From positions 1 to 64,000 of the forward strand of contig CAVIJJ010000001.1 of NCBI GenBank assembly GCA_963643205.1: 64,000 bases of DNA. The letters are read 5' to 3'. The stretch comes from Phil1 sp963643205. GTDB taxonomy: Bacteria; Bacillota; Clostridia; Christensenellales; CAG-138. Positions 30,514 through 39,842 of this stretch are shown here, piece after piece. Position 1 is the stretch's first letter. The number at the start of each line of letters is the position of its first letter. The notes under the pieces are model-generated. The model did not search any database, was not told where the DNA came from, and saw nothing but the letters and a program-made list of their open reading frames with translations. The translations under genes and the position numbers were made by a program.

Positions 30514-32581
30514 GAACGTAGAACAAGAGCTCGAGCACGAGCATGAGCACGAGCAAGATTGCTGCTGCTGCGCTCATGAGCATCATCATGAGCATGAGCA
30601 TGAGCACGAGCACGAGCATGAGCATCACCACGATCACAATTGCTGTTGCGATCACGATCATGAACATCATCACGACCATGACCACGACTGCTGCCATGAC
30701 CATAGCTGTGGCTGCGGGTGCGGTTGCGGGCATGACCACGCGCATAGCGCGGACGATATAAAAAAAGATATTATTCTGATAGCCGTAAGTGCCGTTCTTA
30801 CGATTGTGGGCCTGGTGTTCCTCAACGGCATAGCCAAAACAATAGTGCTTCTCGCGGCGTATGTAATAGTCGGCGGGGAAATACTTTGGAACGCGATCAA
30901 GGGCCTGCTTCACGGCAACCTTGTTGATGAAAACCTGCTCATGAGCGTTGCGACCGTCGGCGCCATAGCGCTTGGCGAATACGGCGAAGGCGTAATGGTT
31001 ATGCTGCTTTATAGGGTTGGCGAGCTGCTCCAGGGCATAGCCGTAGGCCGTTCGCAAAGGTCTATCAAAGAGGTGCTTGACCTCAGACCCGATACCGTAA
31101 GGCTTGAAGAAAACGGAAGCTTTGTTGTAAAGCATGCCGACGAGGCAAAGCCGGGGGACAGGTACGAAATACTTCCGGGCGACAGAATACCTCTTGACGG
31201 CACCGTTTGCGAAGGCGAAAGCTTTGTCGATCTTTCCGCCATAACCGGCGAATCGGTTCCCGTGCATGTAGCGGCGGGGGACGAGCTTGTTTCGGGCGGC
31301 ATCAATAAGTCCGGCAGAATCGTTGCCGTGGCTACCCGCGAAGCCGGCGAGTCAACCGCCAGCAGGATAATACACGCCGTTGAGGAAGCAACCGAAACCA
31401 AACCCCGCATGGAGAATTTCATAACCCGCTTCGCGCGTGTGTATACTCCATCGGTTATGGTGCTTACTCTTCTTGTTGCAGTAATTCCTCCCCTTGCGGG
31501 TCTTGGTGAGTGGCGCGAATGGATACATCGCGGCTTGCTGCTGCTTGTAATATCCTGCCCGTGCGCGCTTGTTCTCAGCGTTCCGCTTACGTTCTTTGCG
31601 GGCCTTGCCAGGCAGTCATCAAACGGCGTTATGCTTAAAGCGGCCAACATTATGGAAACGCTGTGCGCCGTAAAGGCCGTCGCACTTGATAAAACCGGCA
31701 CTATAACCCGCGGCAGTTTCGTCGTTACCAAAAAGGAATGCGAAGACGGCGTTGAAGAAAGCGAGCTTATCGAGCTTGCGGCGGCGCTTGAATCAAAGAG
31801 TACCCACCCCATAGCCCATGCCATAGTGTCCGCGGCGAACGGCACCTATTCGGCGGATAATATGGAGGAGGTCGCGGGCTGCGGCGTAAAGGGCACCGTA
31901 AACGGTAAAGCGGTGCTTGCCGGAAACAGCAAGCTTATGAAAAAGGAGAACATAGCCTATCGCGAGCATGCCGAGCGCGGCACAACCGTATATGTCGCGG
32001 CGGACGGGAAGTACATGGGCTGCATAGTGATAGACGATACCATAAAGCCGCAGAGCGCGGAGGCTGTTGCCATGATGAAAAAGCGCGGTCTCGATGTGGA
32101 ACTTCTCACGGGAGACAATAAGGCCAGTGCCGATTCCGTGGCAAAGGAAGTTGGCATAACAAATGTGCACGCCTCGCTTATGCCGGGTGAAAAGCTTGAG
32201 GTGCTTAAAAAGATTCGTGCCGAGCATGGCCCTGTCGCGTTTGTGGGCGACGGCATAAACGATTCCGTAGTGCTTTCCGGTGCCGATGTAGGCTGTGCCA
32301 TGGGTGATGGCGGAACCGATGCCGCTGTTGAGGCCGCCGATATGGTAATAATGGGCGATGAGCTTACCGCTCTGCCGAAGGCCGTGGATGTATCGAAGCG
32401 CACTATGCTTATCGCCAGGGAAAATGTAGTATTCGCGCTTGGCATAAAGCTTGTCGTTATGATCCTCGGAATAACCGGTCATGCCGAAATGTGGATGGCG
32501 GTATTTGCCGATGTTGGCGCGGCGCTTATATGCGTGCTTAACGCGGTAAGGCTGCTGCCCGCCAAGAAGGCCGGCAAATAA
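30506..32581 (+). CDS. cadA: Zn/Cd/Pb-exporting P-type ATPase with His/Cys-rich N-terminus
   Basis: 691 aa P1B-type ATPase that pumps heavy metal out of the cytoplasm. The first 80 residues hold 28 His and 13 Cys in HE/HD repeats broken by CCCC, CCC, CC and CGCGCGC; there is no ordinary MxCxxC metal-binding domain. Then come the membrane helices, the A-domain TGES, the ion site Cys351-Pro-Cys353, Asp395-KTGT, the THP (SerHisPro-like) motif, TGD and GDGINDS. The last helices contain FADVGA, the Asp position seen in ZntA-type Zn/Cd pumps. In one operon with cadC. Export of Zn, Cd or Pb is well supported; the N-tail may buffer Zn, Ni or Cu. Confidence 0.95.
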   Translation: MSKNVEQELEHEHEHEQDCCCCAHEHHHEHEHEHEHEHEHHHDHNCCCDHDHEHHHDHDHDCCHDHSCGCGCGCGHDHAHSADDIKKDIILIAVSAVLTIVGLVFLNGIAKTIVLLAAYVIVGGEILWNAIKGLLHGNLVDENLLMSVATVGAIALGEYGEGVMVMLLYRVGELLQGIAVGRSQRSIKEVLDLRPDTVRLEENGSFVVKHADEAKPGDRYEILPGDRIPLDGTVCEGESFVDLSAITGESVPVHVAAGDELVSGGINKSGRIVAVATREAGESTASRIIHAVEEATETKPRMENFITRFARVYTPSVMVLTLLVAVIPPLAGLGEWREWIHRGLLLLVISCPCALVLSVPLTFFAGLARQSSNGVMLKAANIMETLCAVKAVALDKTGTITRGSFVVTKKECEDGVEESELIELAAALESKSTHPIAHAIVSAANGTYSADNMEEVAGCGVKGTVNGKAVLAGNSKLMKKENIAYREHAERGTTVYVAADGKYMGCIVIDDTIKPQSAEAVAMMKKRGLDVELLTGDNKASADSVAKEVGITNVHASLMPGEKLEVLKKIRAEHGPVAFVGDGINDSVVLSGADVGCAMGDGGTDAAVEAADMVIMGDELTALPKAVDVSKRTMLIARENVVFALGIKLVVMILGITGHAEMWMAVFADVGAALICVLNAVRLLPAKKAGK

Positions 32582-32650
32582 TCACAGGAGCAAAAAAGCG
32601 TAAACTGTGGTAAAATAAAAAAGAATATTGATTAACGGAGGTACCGCGTA

Positions 32651-33109
32651 ATGGAAACGGCTTATGAAATGACAGCTTCCTTAGCGCGGTATCTTTTTAT
32701 CGTAATAATCCTGTTCATAATCGCTGCATCCGTCGCGCTAAGCGTAAAAGAGGGGCGAATGATGCGCCGGGCAAGGCGAATCGCCCGAGCCAACATACGC
32801 TGCATCAAATTGACAGAGCCGCAGGAATTGTACGGCAGGCGCCTTTATATAAACGGCGAATGCACAATCGGCAGTGGTGAAAATGATGATTTAACAATAC
32901 CCGGCTGCGGGCTTTTGCGTGCTCACGCAAGAATATTCGACCAAGCGGGCACTGTTTGTATCAAGGTAAAGCGAAAAAGATTCTTTTCAATAAATGGTTT
33001 AGCGCAAAGCAGCCGTACCGTTGCGCTTGAACCGGGTGACACCGTACGTATAGTTGACATTGAATTTGTTTGCTTAGGCCCGGCTGCGGAGGAGGACGGC
33101 AATGCTTAA
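32651..33109 (+). CDS. membrane-anchored FHA-domain protein
   Basis: 152 aa. One N-terminal membrane helix (about 13-32), a basic stretch, and an FHA domain at about 65-145: GSGENDDLTIPG, LLRAHARI and SINGLAQ. FHA domains bind phosphothreonine. The core Arg90 and the NG turn are kept, but the Ser next to it in the usual SRxH motif is Leu here, so phosphopeptide binding may be altered. It is translated with an FtsW-like and a PBP gene (8-bp overlap), which suggests a role in septal or side-wall growth, perhaps under Ser/Thr kinase control. Confidence 0.85.
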   Translation: METAYEMTASLARYLFIVIILFIIAASVALSVKEGRMMRRARRIARANIRCIKLTEPQELYGRRLYINGECTIGSGENDDLTIPGCGLLRAHARIFDQAGTVCIKVKRKRFFSINGLAQSSRTVALEPGDTVRIVDIEFVCLGPAAEEDGNA

Positions 33110-34376
33110 ATTCAGGCGCGTAGGCGCATCAAGGGTATTGTTTGCCGTACTTGTTTTTGTAATGGCGGCGTTTATATTGCTTTCGTTTTCAAAGGAAACG
33201 TTTGACGTTAAGGCCTTTCTTTTTATGGCGCTTACAATGCTCCTTATAATGGTTCAGCATATGCTGCTCTGCTTTATCCTGCCGAACGGGGACAGGCTTA
33301 CGGGTGTACTTGTGGGCTTTTTAATGGGCATAGGCCTTGTAATGCAGTATAGGCTCGACGCGGATACCGCGCTTAAGCAGCTTATATTTTCCTGCGTTGG
33401 CCTTGTGGCCATGTGCGGAATGATAATGCTTATGAAAAAGCCGATAGTGCTTATATATTTAAGAATACCCGCGGCGCTTTTAAGCATAGGTATACTTGCG
33501 GCGTTGCTGTTTGTAGGCAAGGAGTCCGGCGGAGCGGTTAACTGGATAAGCATAGGCGGCATATTGTTCCAGCCTTCGGAATTCGTGAAAATCGCCATGA
33601 TAATCGTGCTTGCAGGAGCCATGGGCGAAAGAACGCGGCTTAAGGAGCTGGTCTGGCCAACCGTGTTTGCCGTGGCGGTTTGCGTGCTGCTTGTGCTTCA
33701 GCGGGATCTTGGCGCGGCAATGCTTATGGCCATGGTGTATATGACCATGTTTTATGCCGCAACATGCCGCTTGGGCACAACACTTCTCGGCGTTGTCGCC
33801 TGCTGCGGGGGAGCGGTGCTGAGCTATAATTTATTTGATCATGTTAAGCGGCGCGTAGCGGTGTGGCTTGATCCTTGGGCTACGTATTCAACGAGCGGAT
33901 ATCAAATAGCTCAGGGCCTTATGGCAATAGCGTCCGGCGGCCTTTTCGGCATGGGGCTCGGCCTCGGTTCGCCCAAGCTCATACCGGCATACAGAACGGA
34001 CTATATTTTCGCGGTAATTTGCGAGGAATTCGGCATAATATTCGGAATTGGCGTAATAGCCGTTTATCTCATAATAGTGGTTCGCGGCTGCATGGCCGCG
34101 CTGAGCGTTAAAAACAGATTTGTAAGCCTTTGCGCCTTTGGAGCAAGCGCGCTTTTGGCCGTTCAAACATTCATAATAATTGGCGGCGTAATAAAGCTTA
34201 TTCCGCTTACCGGCATAACAATGCCGTTTGTCAGCTACGGCGGCAGTTCACTTGTTGCCTTTATGATGCTGCATGGCATAATTCAGTCCGCATCGGATAT
34301 GGGGGCCGGTGAGCTTGAGCTTGCTCTTGAGGTAGATGGTGATGAAGATGAAGAGAGCGAGGGTGAAGAGGCATGA
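33102..34376 (+). CDS. FtsW/RodA/SpoVE family peptidoglycan polymerase
   Basis: 424 aa SEDS glycosyltransferase with about ten membrane helices. The signature GGILFQPSEFVKIAMI and the end motif PFVSYGGSSLVAFM are intact. It builds glycan strands from lipid II together with a class B PBP, here encoded directly downstream with an ATGA overlap. The acidic C-terminal tail (about 405-424) is an oddity. Which of FtsW or a second RodA-like role it plays is not certain; a different SEDS gene is at 39835. Confidence 0.95.
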   Translation: MLKFRRVGASRVLFAVLVFVMAAFILLSFSKETFDVKAFLFMALTMLLIMVQHMLLCFILPNGDRLTGVLVGFLMGIGLVMQYRLDADTALKQLIFSCVGLVAMCGMIMLMKKPIVLIYLRIPAALLSIGILAALLFVGKESGGAVNWISIGGILFQPSEFVKIAMIIVLAGAMGERTRLKELVWPTVFAVAVCVLLVLQRDLGAAMLMAMVYMTMFYAATCRLGTTLLGVVACCGGAVLSYNLFDHVKRRVAVWLDPWATYSTSGYQIAQGLMAIASGGLFGMGLGLGSPKLIPAYRTDYIFAVICEEFGIIFGIGVIAVYLIIVVRGCMAALSVKNRFVSLCAFGASALLAVQTFIIIGGVIKLIPLTGITMPFVSYGGSSLVAFMMLHGIIQSASDMGAGELELALEVDGDEDEESEGEEA

Positions 34377-35851
34377 CAGGGCGTAAAAACAGCGGCATAA
34401 AGGCAATGCTTGCGGTGTTTATACTTATGTTCGTGCTGCTTGCCGTATATCTTGTTTATGTTATAGATGTGTATGGCGCATACTGGTTCGCAAGTCCCTA
34501 CAATACCAGGGTTACCAAGCAAAAAAGCAGCGTTATCGCCGGAACGATACGCGATAGATCCGGCACTATTTTGGCTGAGAGCAATGACGACGGCGCGAGA
34601 GTTTACAGCGATGATGAAGAAATAAGGCTTTCCACGTCCCACGCGGTGGGCGATAACAGCGGCCAGACAATTGGCGCTCAGGCACTTCTTTCAAAGTATC
34701 TTCTTGGCTTTGATCAAAATACCGGGGAAAGGCTAAGCTACCTTTTGTCGGATGAAAAGCGCCGCGGAGAGGACGTTAATTTAACGATAGACTCTGAGCT
34801 GAACCGCTATGCGTATCAGATGCTTGGCGAAAATGACGGCGCTGTAATAATGATGAACTATAAAACAGGAGAGATTCTTTGCATGACAAGCTCTCCCGCG
34901 TTTGATCCCGAAAAAATGGAAGATTACTCGTCCGGTGAGGAAACATTGTCAGACGGAGCCATGGTTAACCGCGCTACCATGGGCCGCTATACGCCGGGAT
35001 CCACATTTAAGCTTATAACTGCCGTTGCGGCGCTAAGATATCTGCCGGATGCCGAAAATCGCGTATTTGTCTGCGATGGGCCCTTGGCGTTTAACGCATC
35101 AACAGGGGAGCGCGTTGATACTGACGAAGCCTTGGACGAAACCGGAGAGGTTAAGGACAGTTATGTTTTGTTGAGAGATTTTGAGGACGAGGTGCATGGG
35201 GAGCTTACCCTAAGCGAGGCGCTTGCTTGCTCGTGCAACCACACGTTTGCGTGCATAGCGCTTGAAATAGGGGCGGATAAGCTTGTGAAAACGGCTGAAT
35301 CGCTCGGCATAGGCGGGGAATATTCTTTTGATGAGCTTGTTGCGTACTGCGGCAGCATGGAAACGCCCGCAACCGATTTTGAACTTGCGTGGAGCGGAGT
35401 AGGGCAAAATAAGGATATAATAACTCCCGTGCAGCTCTGCCTTATTACGGCCGGCATTGCCAACAACGGCGTTGTTATGGAGCCTAAAATATGCCTTAGC
35501 GTATCCGATAAAAACGGCAATACACAGAAAAAACTTATAAGTGAAGAATACAGGGAACTTTTCAAGGGAAACGAGGCAGAGTTCCTGAAAGAGGCCATGA
35601 AAAATGCCGTTGAAAGCGGCACGGGCAAAAGCGCGGCAGTGGAAGGGCTTACCGTTTGCGGTAAAACCGGTACGGCGGAGGTTTCGTCATCCGGCAAATT
35701 TAAGCCGCACGCCTGGTTTACGGGCTTTATTTCTGACGACGATCACCCGTACGCCATAACCGTTATAATAGAAAACGGCGGAGGCGGGGGAAAGGTAGCC
35801 GCCCCGACAGCCGCCGAAATAATCAAAAAAGCGATAGAACTTGGTTATTGA
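34373..35851 (+). CDS. class B penicillin-binding protein (monofunctional transpeptidase)
   Basis: 492 aa, short for a PBP2/PBP3 and close to the actinobacterial PbpA type. One N-terminal membrane helix (about 10-32), small dimerisation part, then the transpeptidase with Ser210-TFK213, Ser287-Cys-Asn and Lys431-Thr-Gly. Crosslinks the glycan made by the SEDS protein next to it. Its stop overlaps the stop of the convergent DUF3810 gene by 7 bp; no terminator is visible. Confidence 0.95.
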   Translation: MTGRKNSGIKAMLAVFILMFVLLAVYLVYVIDVYGAYWFASPYNTRVTKQKSSVIAGTIRDRSGTILAESNDDGARVYSDDEEIRLSTSHAVGDNSGQTIGAQALLSKYLLGFDQNTGERLSYLLSDEKRRGEDVNLTIDSELNRYAYQMLGENDGAVIMMNYKTGEILCMTSSPAFDPEKMEDYSSGEETLSDGAMVNRATMGRYTPGSTFKLITAVAALRYLPDAENRVFVCDGPLAFNASTGERVDTDEALDETGEVKDSYVLLRDFEDEVHGELTLSEALACSCNHTFACIALEIGADKLVKTAESLGIGGEYSFDELVAYCGSMETPATDFELAWSGVGQNKDIITPVQLCLITAGIANNGVVMEPKICLSVSDKNGNTQKKLISEEYRELFKGNEAEFLKEAMKNAVESGTGKSAAVEGLTVCGKTGTAEVSSSGKFKPHAWFTGFISDDDHPYAITVIIENGGGGGKVAAPTAAEIIKKAIELGY

Positions 35852-36984
35852 ACGGAAGTTTTAGCGTAGTACGCAAGCAGCAGGTCAACCATCATGCCGT
35901 AGCTTTTAACGCCGTTTTCCTGCTTATTGAATTTAAGATAAGTATCGTTTACCGTATCAACCGCTTCCTCCACAGGGCCTTCAAAGCTGTCCCAATAAGC
36001 ATTGTAGTTCCTTAAATCCCTAAGCATGCCATCGCTGTAGTATCCGCTCACAAGCTCGCTGTAAAGATCGGCATCGCTTGCGTATAGCTGATTGGCGCAG
36101 TTTATAAGCGCAAGCATCGTGCCTGAATAGCGCACGGAATCGTCAAGCGAATATGAGCAGGCAAGGTAGCTTACAAAGTTTGCCTCGTCCTCCCGAGCCA
36201 CTCCCAGATAATGCGCTGTTTCATGGGCTGCGGAGGACGCTATAAGCAGCGCCGGCTGGTTAATGTTTACGTTCGCTTCGGCAAAGTAAGGAATATATAT
36301 TCCGGCAATTCCGCCGTAAGACATGGCTATTGATGTTTTAACGCCCTTTGCCGGGTATATCGTGCCGCTGAATATTGAATAATCAGCCCCAAGCAGCTTA
36401 TACGCCGCGGGAATTTTGCTGAATTCGGCGGTACTTCCGTTTTCAAGGGCGAATACGCCGTTTTCGTCTTCCTTAAGCCCGGCTCTCAGCTCGTTAGCTG
36501 ATGATGCAAGCTGTTTGCAAAGATCGTTCAATTCCTCAACGGGGCGTTCCTCAAGCGAAAGCTCCATCCGCTTGTAAAGCGAAGGGCGCATATAGTTGAA
36601 TCCCCAAGCTAAATAGAATATGGCGAACATAAACGAGGCGAATACGCATATCCCCATAATAAAGCTCATCAGCCTTGCGAAGCGAAGCCTGCCGGAAAGT
36701 AGTTTCACCAGGAACACCAATATAAGCACTATTGCGGCGATTATAAGCGCGTATATAACGCATTCTGAAATCGATACACCCCGCGCGAGCGAGGATAAAT
36801 ATCCCAAAGCTTTGCTTATGTAAGGATAAACAGGCGAGCTGTAACATTTCTCTGTATATTCGGGGTATTTTTCGGCAACTATACCAATGCCGTAAAAGGC
36901 CGGCACTATCAGCAGCCACGGCAGTTTCTTAAAAAAGGGTTTCCATTCGCCCGCGTAGGGGCTTTTTCTCTTTGCAGTATTCAT
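35845..36984 (-). CDS. DUF3810 membrane protein with HExxH motif
   Basis: 379 aa. Three membrane helices in the first 130 residues, then a soluble domain with AAHETAHYLGVAREDEANF, a zinc-metalloprotease-like HExxH followed by an Asp/Glu-rich EDEAN segment. DUF3810 proteins are described only by family; a membrane metallopeptidase role is inferred. There is no ribosome site at the start; TATAAT ends six bases before the ATG (possible leaderless mRNA). Single gene, divergent from pgi. Confidence 0.87.
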   Translation of the reverse strand: MNTAKRKSPYAGEWKPFFKKLPWLLIVPAFYGIGIVAEKYPEYTEKCYSSPVYPYISKALGYLSSLARGVSISECVIYALIIAAIVLILVFLVKLLSGRLRFARLMSFIMGICVFASFMFAIFYLAWGFNYMRPSLYKRMELSLEERPVEELNDLCKQLASSANELRAGLKEDENGVFALENGSTAEFSKIPAAYKLLGADYSIFSGTIYPAKGVKTSIAMSYGGIAGIYIPYFAEANVNINQPALLIASSAAHETAHYLGVAREDEANFVSYLACSYSLDDSVRYSGTMLALINCANQLYASDADLYSELVSGYYSDGMLRDLRNYNAYWDSFEGPVEEAVDTVNDTYLKFNKQENGVKSYGMMVDLLLAYYAKTSVQ

Positions 36985-36990
36985 AGCCGT

Positions 36991-36996
36991 ATTATA
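36991..36996 (-). promoter_or_regulatory. extended -10 box six bases before the DUF3810 start codon
   Basis: Minus-strand TGA-TATAAT, then ACGGCT, then ATG. The start of transcription would fall at or beside the start codon. The -35 is weak (CATTTG). Confidence 0.5.
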
Positions 36997-37141
36997 TCAC
37001 GCGCGTATAGGAACAAATGTTAAATTTTGTTGATATTACTTGGAATGTCAAATATGTTCCTCTGCAAATAAATGTGGTGAGCGCGGAACGATTATATGGT
37101 ATAATCTCCTTTGAAGGAAAGAAGAAAAGAGGAGGATGAGT

Positions 37142-38566
37142 ATGAAAGCTTATCTTGATAAATCCTGGCAGAGCGGCATGAAGCTGCGCCTGGATGTAAA
37201 CGGCATGATGAGTGAATTTGTGGGCGAGCACGGTTTAACAAGCGAGGATATAACCAAAAACTCGGCTCTGTATAATAAAGCGGCTGAATCGATGAAGCAA
37301 AAGCGTGCCAATATGAAGTGGCGCGAACTGCCGCATAATCAAAAGGATGTTGTTGAGCGCATAAAGTCGGTCGCGGAGGATGTTCGCGAAAACTACGACG
37401 CGTTTGTGGTGCTTGGCATAGGCGGCAGCGCTCTCGGCCCCATTGCCGTGCAGCAGGCTCTTAGCCACATGCGTTATAATGAGCTTAGCAAAGAGCGCCG
37501 CGGCGGCCCGAAACTCTATGTGGAGGATAATGTGGATCCTGAGCGCATGACCTCGCTTATGGATGTGATAGATGTTGAAAAGACCATGTTCAATGTTATC
37601 ACAAAGTCCGGCGGCACAAGCGAAACAATGTCACAGTTGCTCTTTATAACGCGCATACTTAAGGATAAACTGGGCGACAAATGGAGCAAGCACGTAATTG
37701 CCACTACCGATGAGGTTAAGGGCAACCTTATAAAAATCGCCAAGGCTGAAAATATGGAAACGTTTTATGTTCCCGATGGCGTTGGCGGAAGGTTCTCCGA
37801 GCTGTGCCCGGTCGGCCTTCTCGCGGCGGCTGTTTGCGGAATAGATATTGAGGAGCTTCTTGCGGGAGCGGCGTATATGGATGAGCTTTGCTCAGAGTCT
37901 GACTATTCAAAGAACATGGCGTATATGGCCGCGATATGCGAGTTTGAGGCGATGAAGAAAGGCTGCAATATAAGCGTTATGATGCCCTATGCGGATTCGC
38001 TTAAATACATAGCGGATTGGTACGCTCAGCTTTGGGCGGAAAGCCTCGGCAAACGTGCCGACAACAATGGTAATGTTGTGCATACCGGCCAAACGCCCGT
38101 AAAATCCCTCGGCGTAACGGATCAGCATTCCCAGGTGCAGCTTTATACCGAAGGCCCGTTCGATAAGGTAATAACGTTTATAGGCGTGGATAAATACAGA
38201 AGCGAAGTGAAAATACCGCATAGCTTTGATGAAATCGCCGATGTGGCGTTCCTCAGCGGCCATAGCTTCAATGAACTTATAAAGAGTGAGCAGACCGCGA
38301 CGGAATATGCCGTAACTCGTTCAGGGCACATGAACAAAACCATAACCCTGCCCGAGGTTAATCCGTTCACCATAGGCGAGCTGCTCTATTTCTTCGAAAT
38401 TCAAACGGCGTACGCGGGCGAACTGCTGAATATAAACGCGTTTGATCAGCCCGGCGTTGAAGAGGGCAAAAACGCGACCTATGCTCTGCTCGGCAAGCGT
38501 GGATATGATGAAAAGCGCCGCGAGCTTGAAGGCGCAAAGCAGAAGAAGGCAGAGTATATATTCTGA
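37142..38566 (+). CDS. pgi: glucose-6-phosphate isomerase
   Basis: 474 aa; interconverts glucose-6-phosphate and fructose-6-phosphate in glycolysis. Signatures VLGIGGSALGPIAVQQAL and ITKSGGTSETMSQ, then GVGGRFSE and the catalytic-region DQHSQVQLYTEGP. The ATG at 37142 is chosen: GGAGG lies 6 bp upstream, whereas the ATG two codons earlier overlaps it. An extended -10 (TGG-TATAAT, 37099-37105) precedes it, and a strong terminator follows. Confidence 0.97.
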   Translation: MKAYLDKSWQSGMKLRLDVNGMMSEFVGEHGLTSEDITKNSALYNKAAESMKQKRANMKWRELPHNQKDVVERIKSVAEDVRENYDAFVVLGIGGSALGPIAVQQALSHMRYNELSKERRGGPKLYVEDNVDPERMTSLMDVIDVEKTMFNVITKSGGTSETMSQLLFITRILKDKLGDKWSKHVIATTDEVKGNLIKIAKAENMETFYVPDGVGGRFSELCPVGLLAAAVCGIDIEELLAGAAYMDELCSESDYSKNMAYMAAICEFEAMKKGCNISVMMPYADSLKYIADWYAQLWAESLGKRADNNGNVVHTGQTPVKSLGVTDQHSQVQLYTEGPFDKVITFIGVDKYRSEVKIPHSFDEIADVAFLSGHSFNELIKSEQTATEYAVTRSGHMNKTITLPEVNPFTIGELLYFFEIQTAYAGELLNINAFDQPGVEEGKNATYALLGKRGYDEKRRELEGAKQKKAEYIF

Positions 38567-38586
38567 TAAACATACTAAAAAACTGT

Positions 38587-38634
38587 GACCGCTTTGTAAA
38601 CAGAGACAATAAGCCTTAACAAAGCGGTCGTTTT
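38587..38634 (+). terminator. terminator of pgi, overlapped by the next promoter
   Basis: GACCGCTTTGT (38587-38597) pairs with ACAAAGCGGTC (38619-38629), then GTTTTA. Confidence 0.8.
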
Positions 38635-38644
38635 AGTGTAAAAT
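38616..38644 (+). promoter_or_regulatory. promoter of the lipoprotein-rodA pair
   Basis: TTAACA (38616-38621), 17 bp, TAAAAT (38639-38644). The -35 and spacer lie inside the 3-prime arm of the pgi terminator. Confidence 0.6.
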
Positions 38645-38681
38645 CAAACTTGAATCCATTTGAAGCGGGAGGACGTATTTT

Positions 38682-39842
38682 ATGCTCAAGCGCGTAACGG
38701 CGTTGATTATGGCAGTTCTTATGCTGTGCGTTTGCGGATGTGCGAACGAAAACGGTGATGAGAATGTCACAAACGCTGAAGAAACGACCGACGAACAACA
38801 GCTCGGCCAATCGGCTGAAAATACGGAAAACCCGCTTGATGCGCAGGATTCTTTTCCTATACTCGGACTTATAGTGGATGACGACGGAAGTGACGGCGCG
38901 AGGCTGACCATGTACGGCTTTTTGCGCATGGCCGAAACGCTTTGTTACGCGTCCAAAATATTCAGGGCGAAAGCCGGCGAAAGTGCCGTGGAAGCCGTCA
39001 ACACCGCTTATGAAGAGGGAATAACGGCGCTGATGATCTATAGCCCTAATTCGGCAAATGACGAGGCCGTGAAAAAGGCAGTATCGCTTGGCATGGATGT
39101 GGTTGTGCCGTATCATGAGTGCAATGTTGAGGGTATAAAGGTAAATGTTGTCGCAGACCCGACTGAGTATTATGATGAGCTTGCGCGCGGTCTTGCCGGC
39201 AGAATGGAAGAGCGAAGCCTGAAATCCGGCCGCATTATGATTTACGGTAAGGATACATCCGAGGCTTACGATGCTTTTTGCGCATCTATAAAAGAGAATT
39301 ATCCGCAGTTTGTCGTATGCGTGTTTGAGCGCACGGCGGCGGATGAAGAGGGAGCGATAGACGAGCTTGCCGACTTTATATTGAATAACAGGGATATAAA
39401 GGGAATATACGCCGTGGATGAGGATGCGGCTCCCATAGCCGTTAAGGCGAGAAGCCGCGCCCAAAAGCGCTTCAAAAATGAAGGCGCGCCCAGCCCCACT
39501 CCAACTCCTGAGGTTACGCCTGCCGCCTCGGCACAGCCTGAATATACTCCAAACCCCGCACTGCTCACGCAGATTATGATAACCGTTTTCGGAACCGGCT
39601 TAAGCGGGGAAAACTACGAGCTCTTCAGCGATAATGATATATACGCCCTGTGCATAGAGCCTTATTATGAGGCAGCGGCGCAGGGAACAATGATGATGGA
39701 TAGAATTGTAAGGGGAGAAAGCACGGCAAGCACCGCGCGGGTAAACAGGCCCATAGTGCATAGCGATACGGCGGATAAATACATTGCCGTATATGAGGCC
39801 ATGTTAGCGGCGTTCGCTACGGATACGGACGGAAATGTTTGA
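38682..39842 (+). CDS. periplasmic-binding-fold lipoprotein coupled to rodA
   Basis: 386 aa. Lipobox VCGCA-type (MLCVCGCAN; Cys about 21), acidic linker, then a sugar-binding-protein-like domain (Peripla_BP_4 pattern: YEEGITALMIYSPNSAND, VVVPYHECNVEG and GRIMIYGKDTSEAYD). A Pro/Thr insertion (about 268-292) interrupts the second lobe. No ABC permease or ATPase gene is near. It overlaps rodA by 8 bp, so the two are made together. It may sense a wall precursor or sugar for RodA (inference). Confidence 0.85.
   Translation: MLKRVTALIMAVLMLCVCGCANENGDENVTNAEETTDEQQLGQSAENTENPLDAQDSFPILGLIVDDDGSDGARLTMYGFLRMAETLCYASKIFRAKAGESAVEAVNTAYEEGITALMIYSPNSANDEAVKKAVSLGMDVVVPYHECNVEGIKVNVVADPTEYYDELARGLAGRMEERSLKSGRIMIYGKDTSEAYDAFCASIKENYPQFVVCVFERTAADEEGAIDELADFILNNRDIKGIYAVDEDAAPIAVKARSRAQKRFKNEGAPSPTPTPEVTPAASAQPEYTPNPALLTQIMITVFGTGLSGENYELFSDNDIYALCIEPYYEAAAQGTMMMDRIVRGESTASTARVNRPIVHSDTADKYIAVYEAMLAAFATDTDGNV

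Noticed and set aside
30535..30730. Hexamer repeats considered as a tandem repeat locus or CRISPR
   Set aside because: In frame they encode the His/Glu tail of the ATPase; there are no spacers of constant length.
30425..31267. 280-codon open frame antisense to the ATPase with Met/Val/Ala repeats
   Set aside because: Its low-complexity tail is the reverse reading of the His-rich repeat; no start signal.
38682..39842. Sugar ABC importer component
   Set aside because: No permease or ATPase gene is within the neighbourhood; the gene is coupled to rodA instead.
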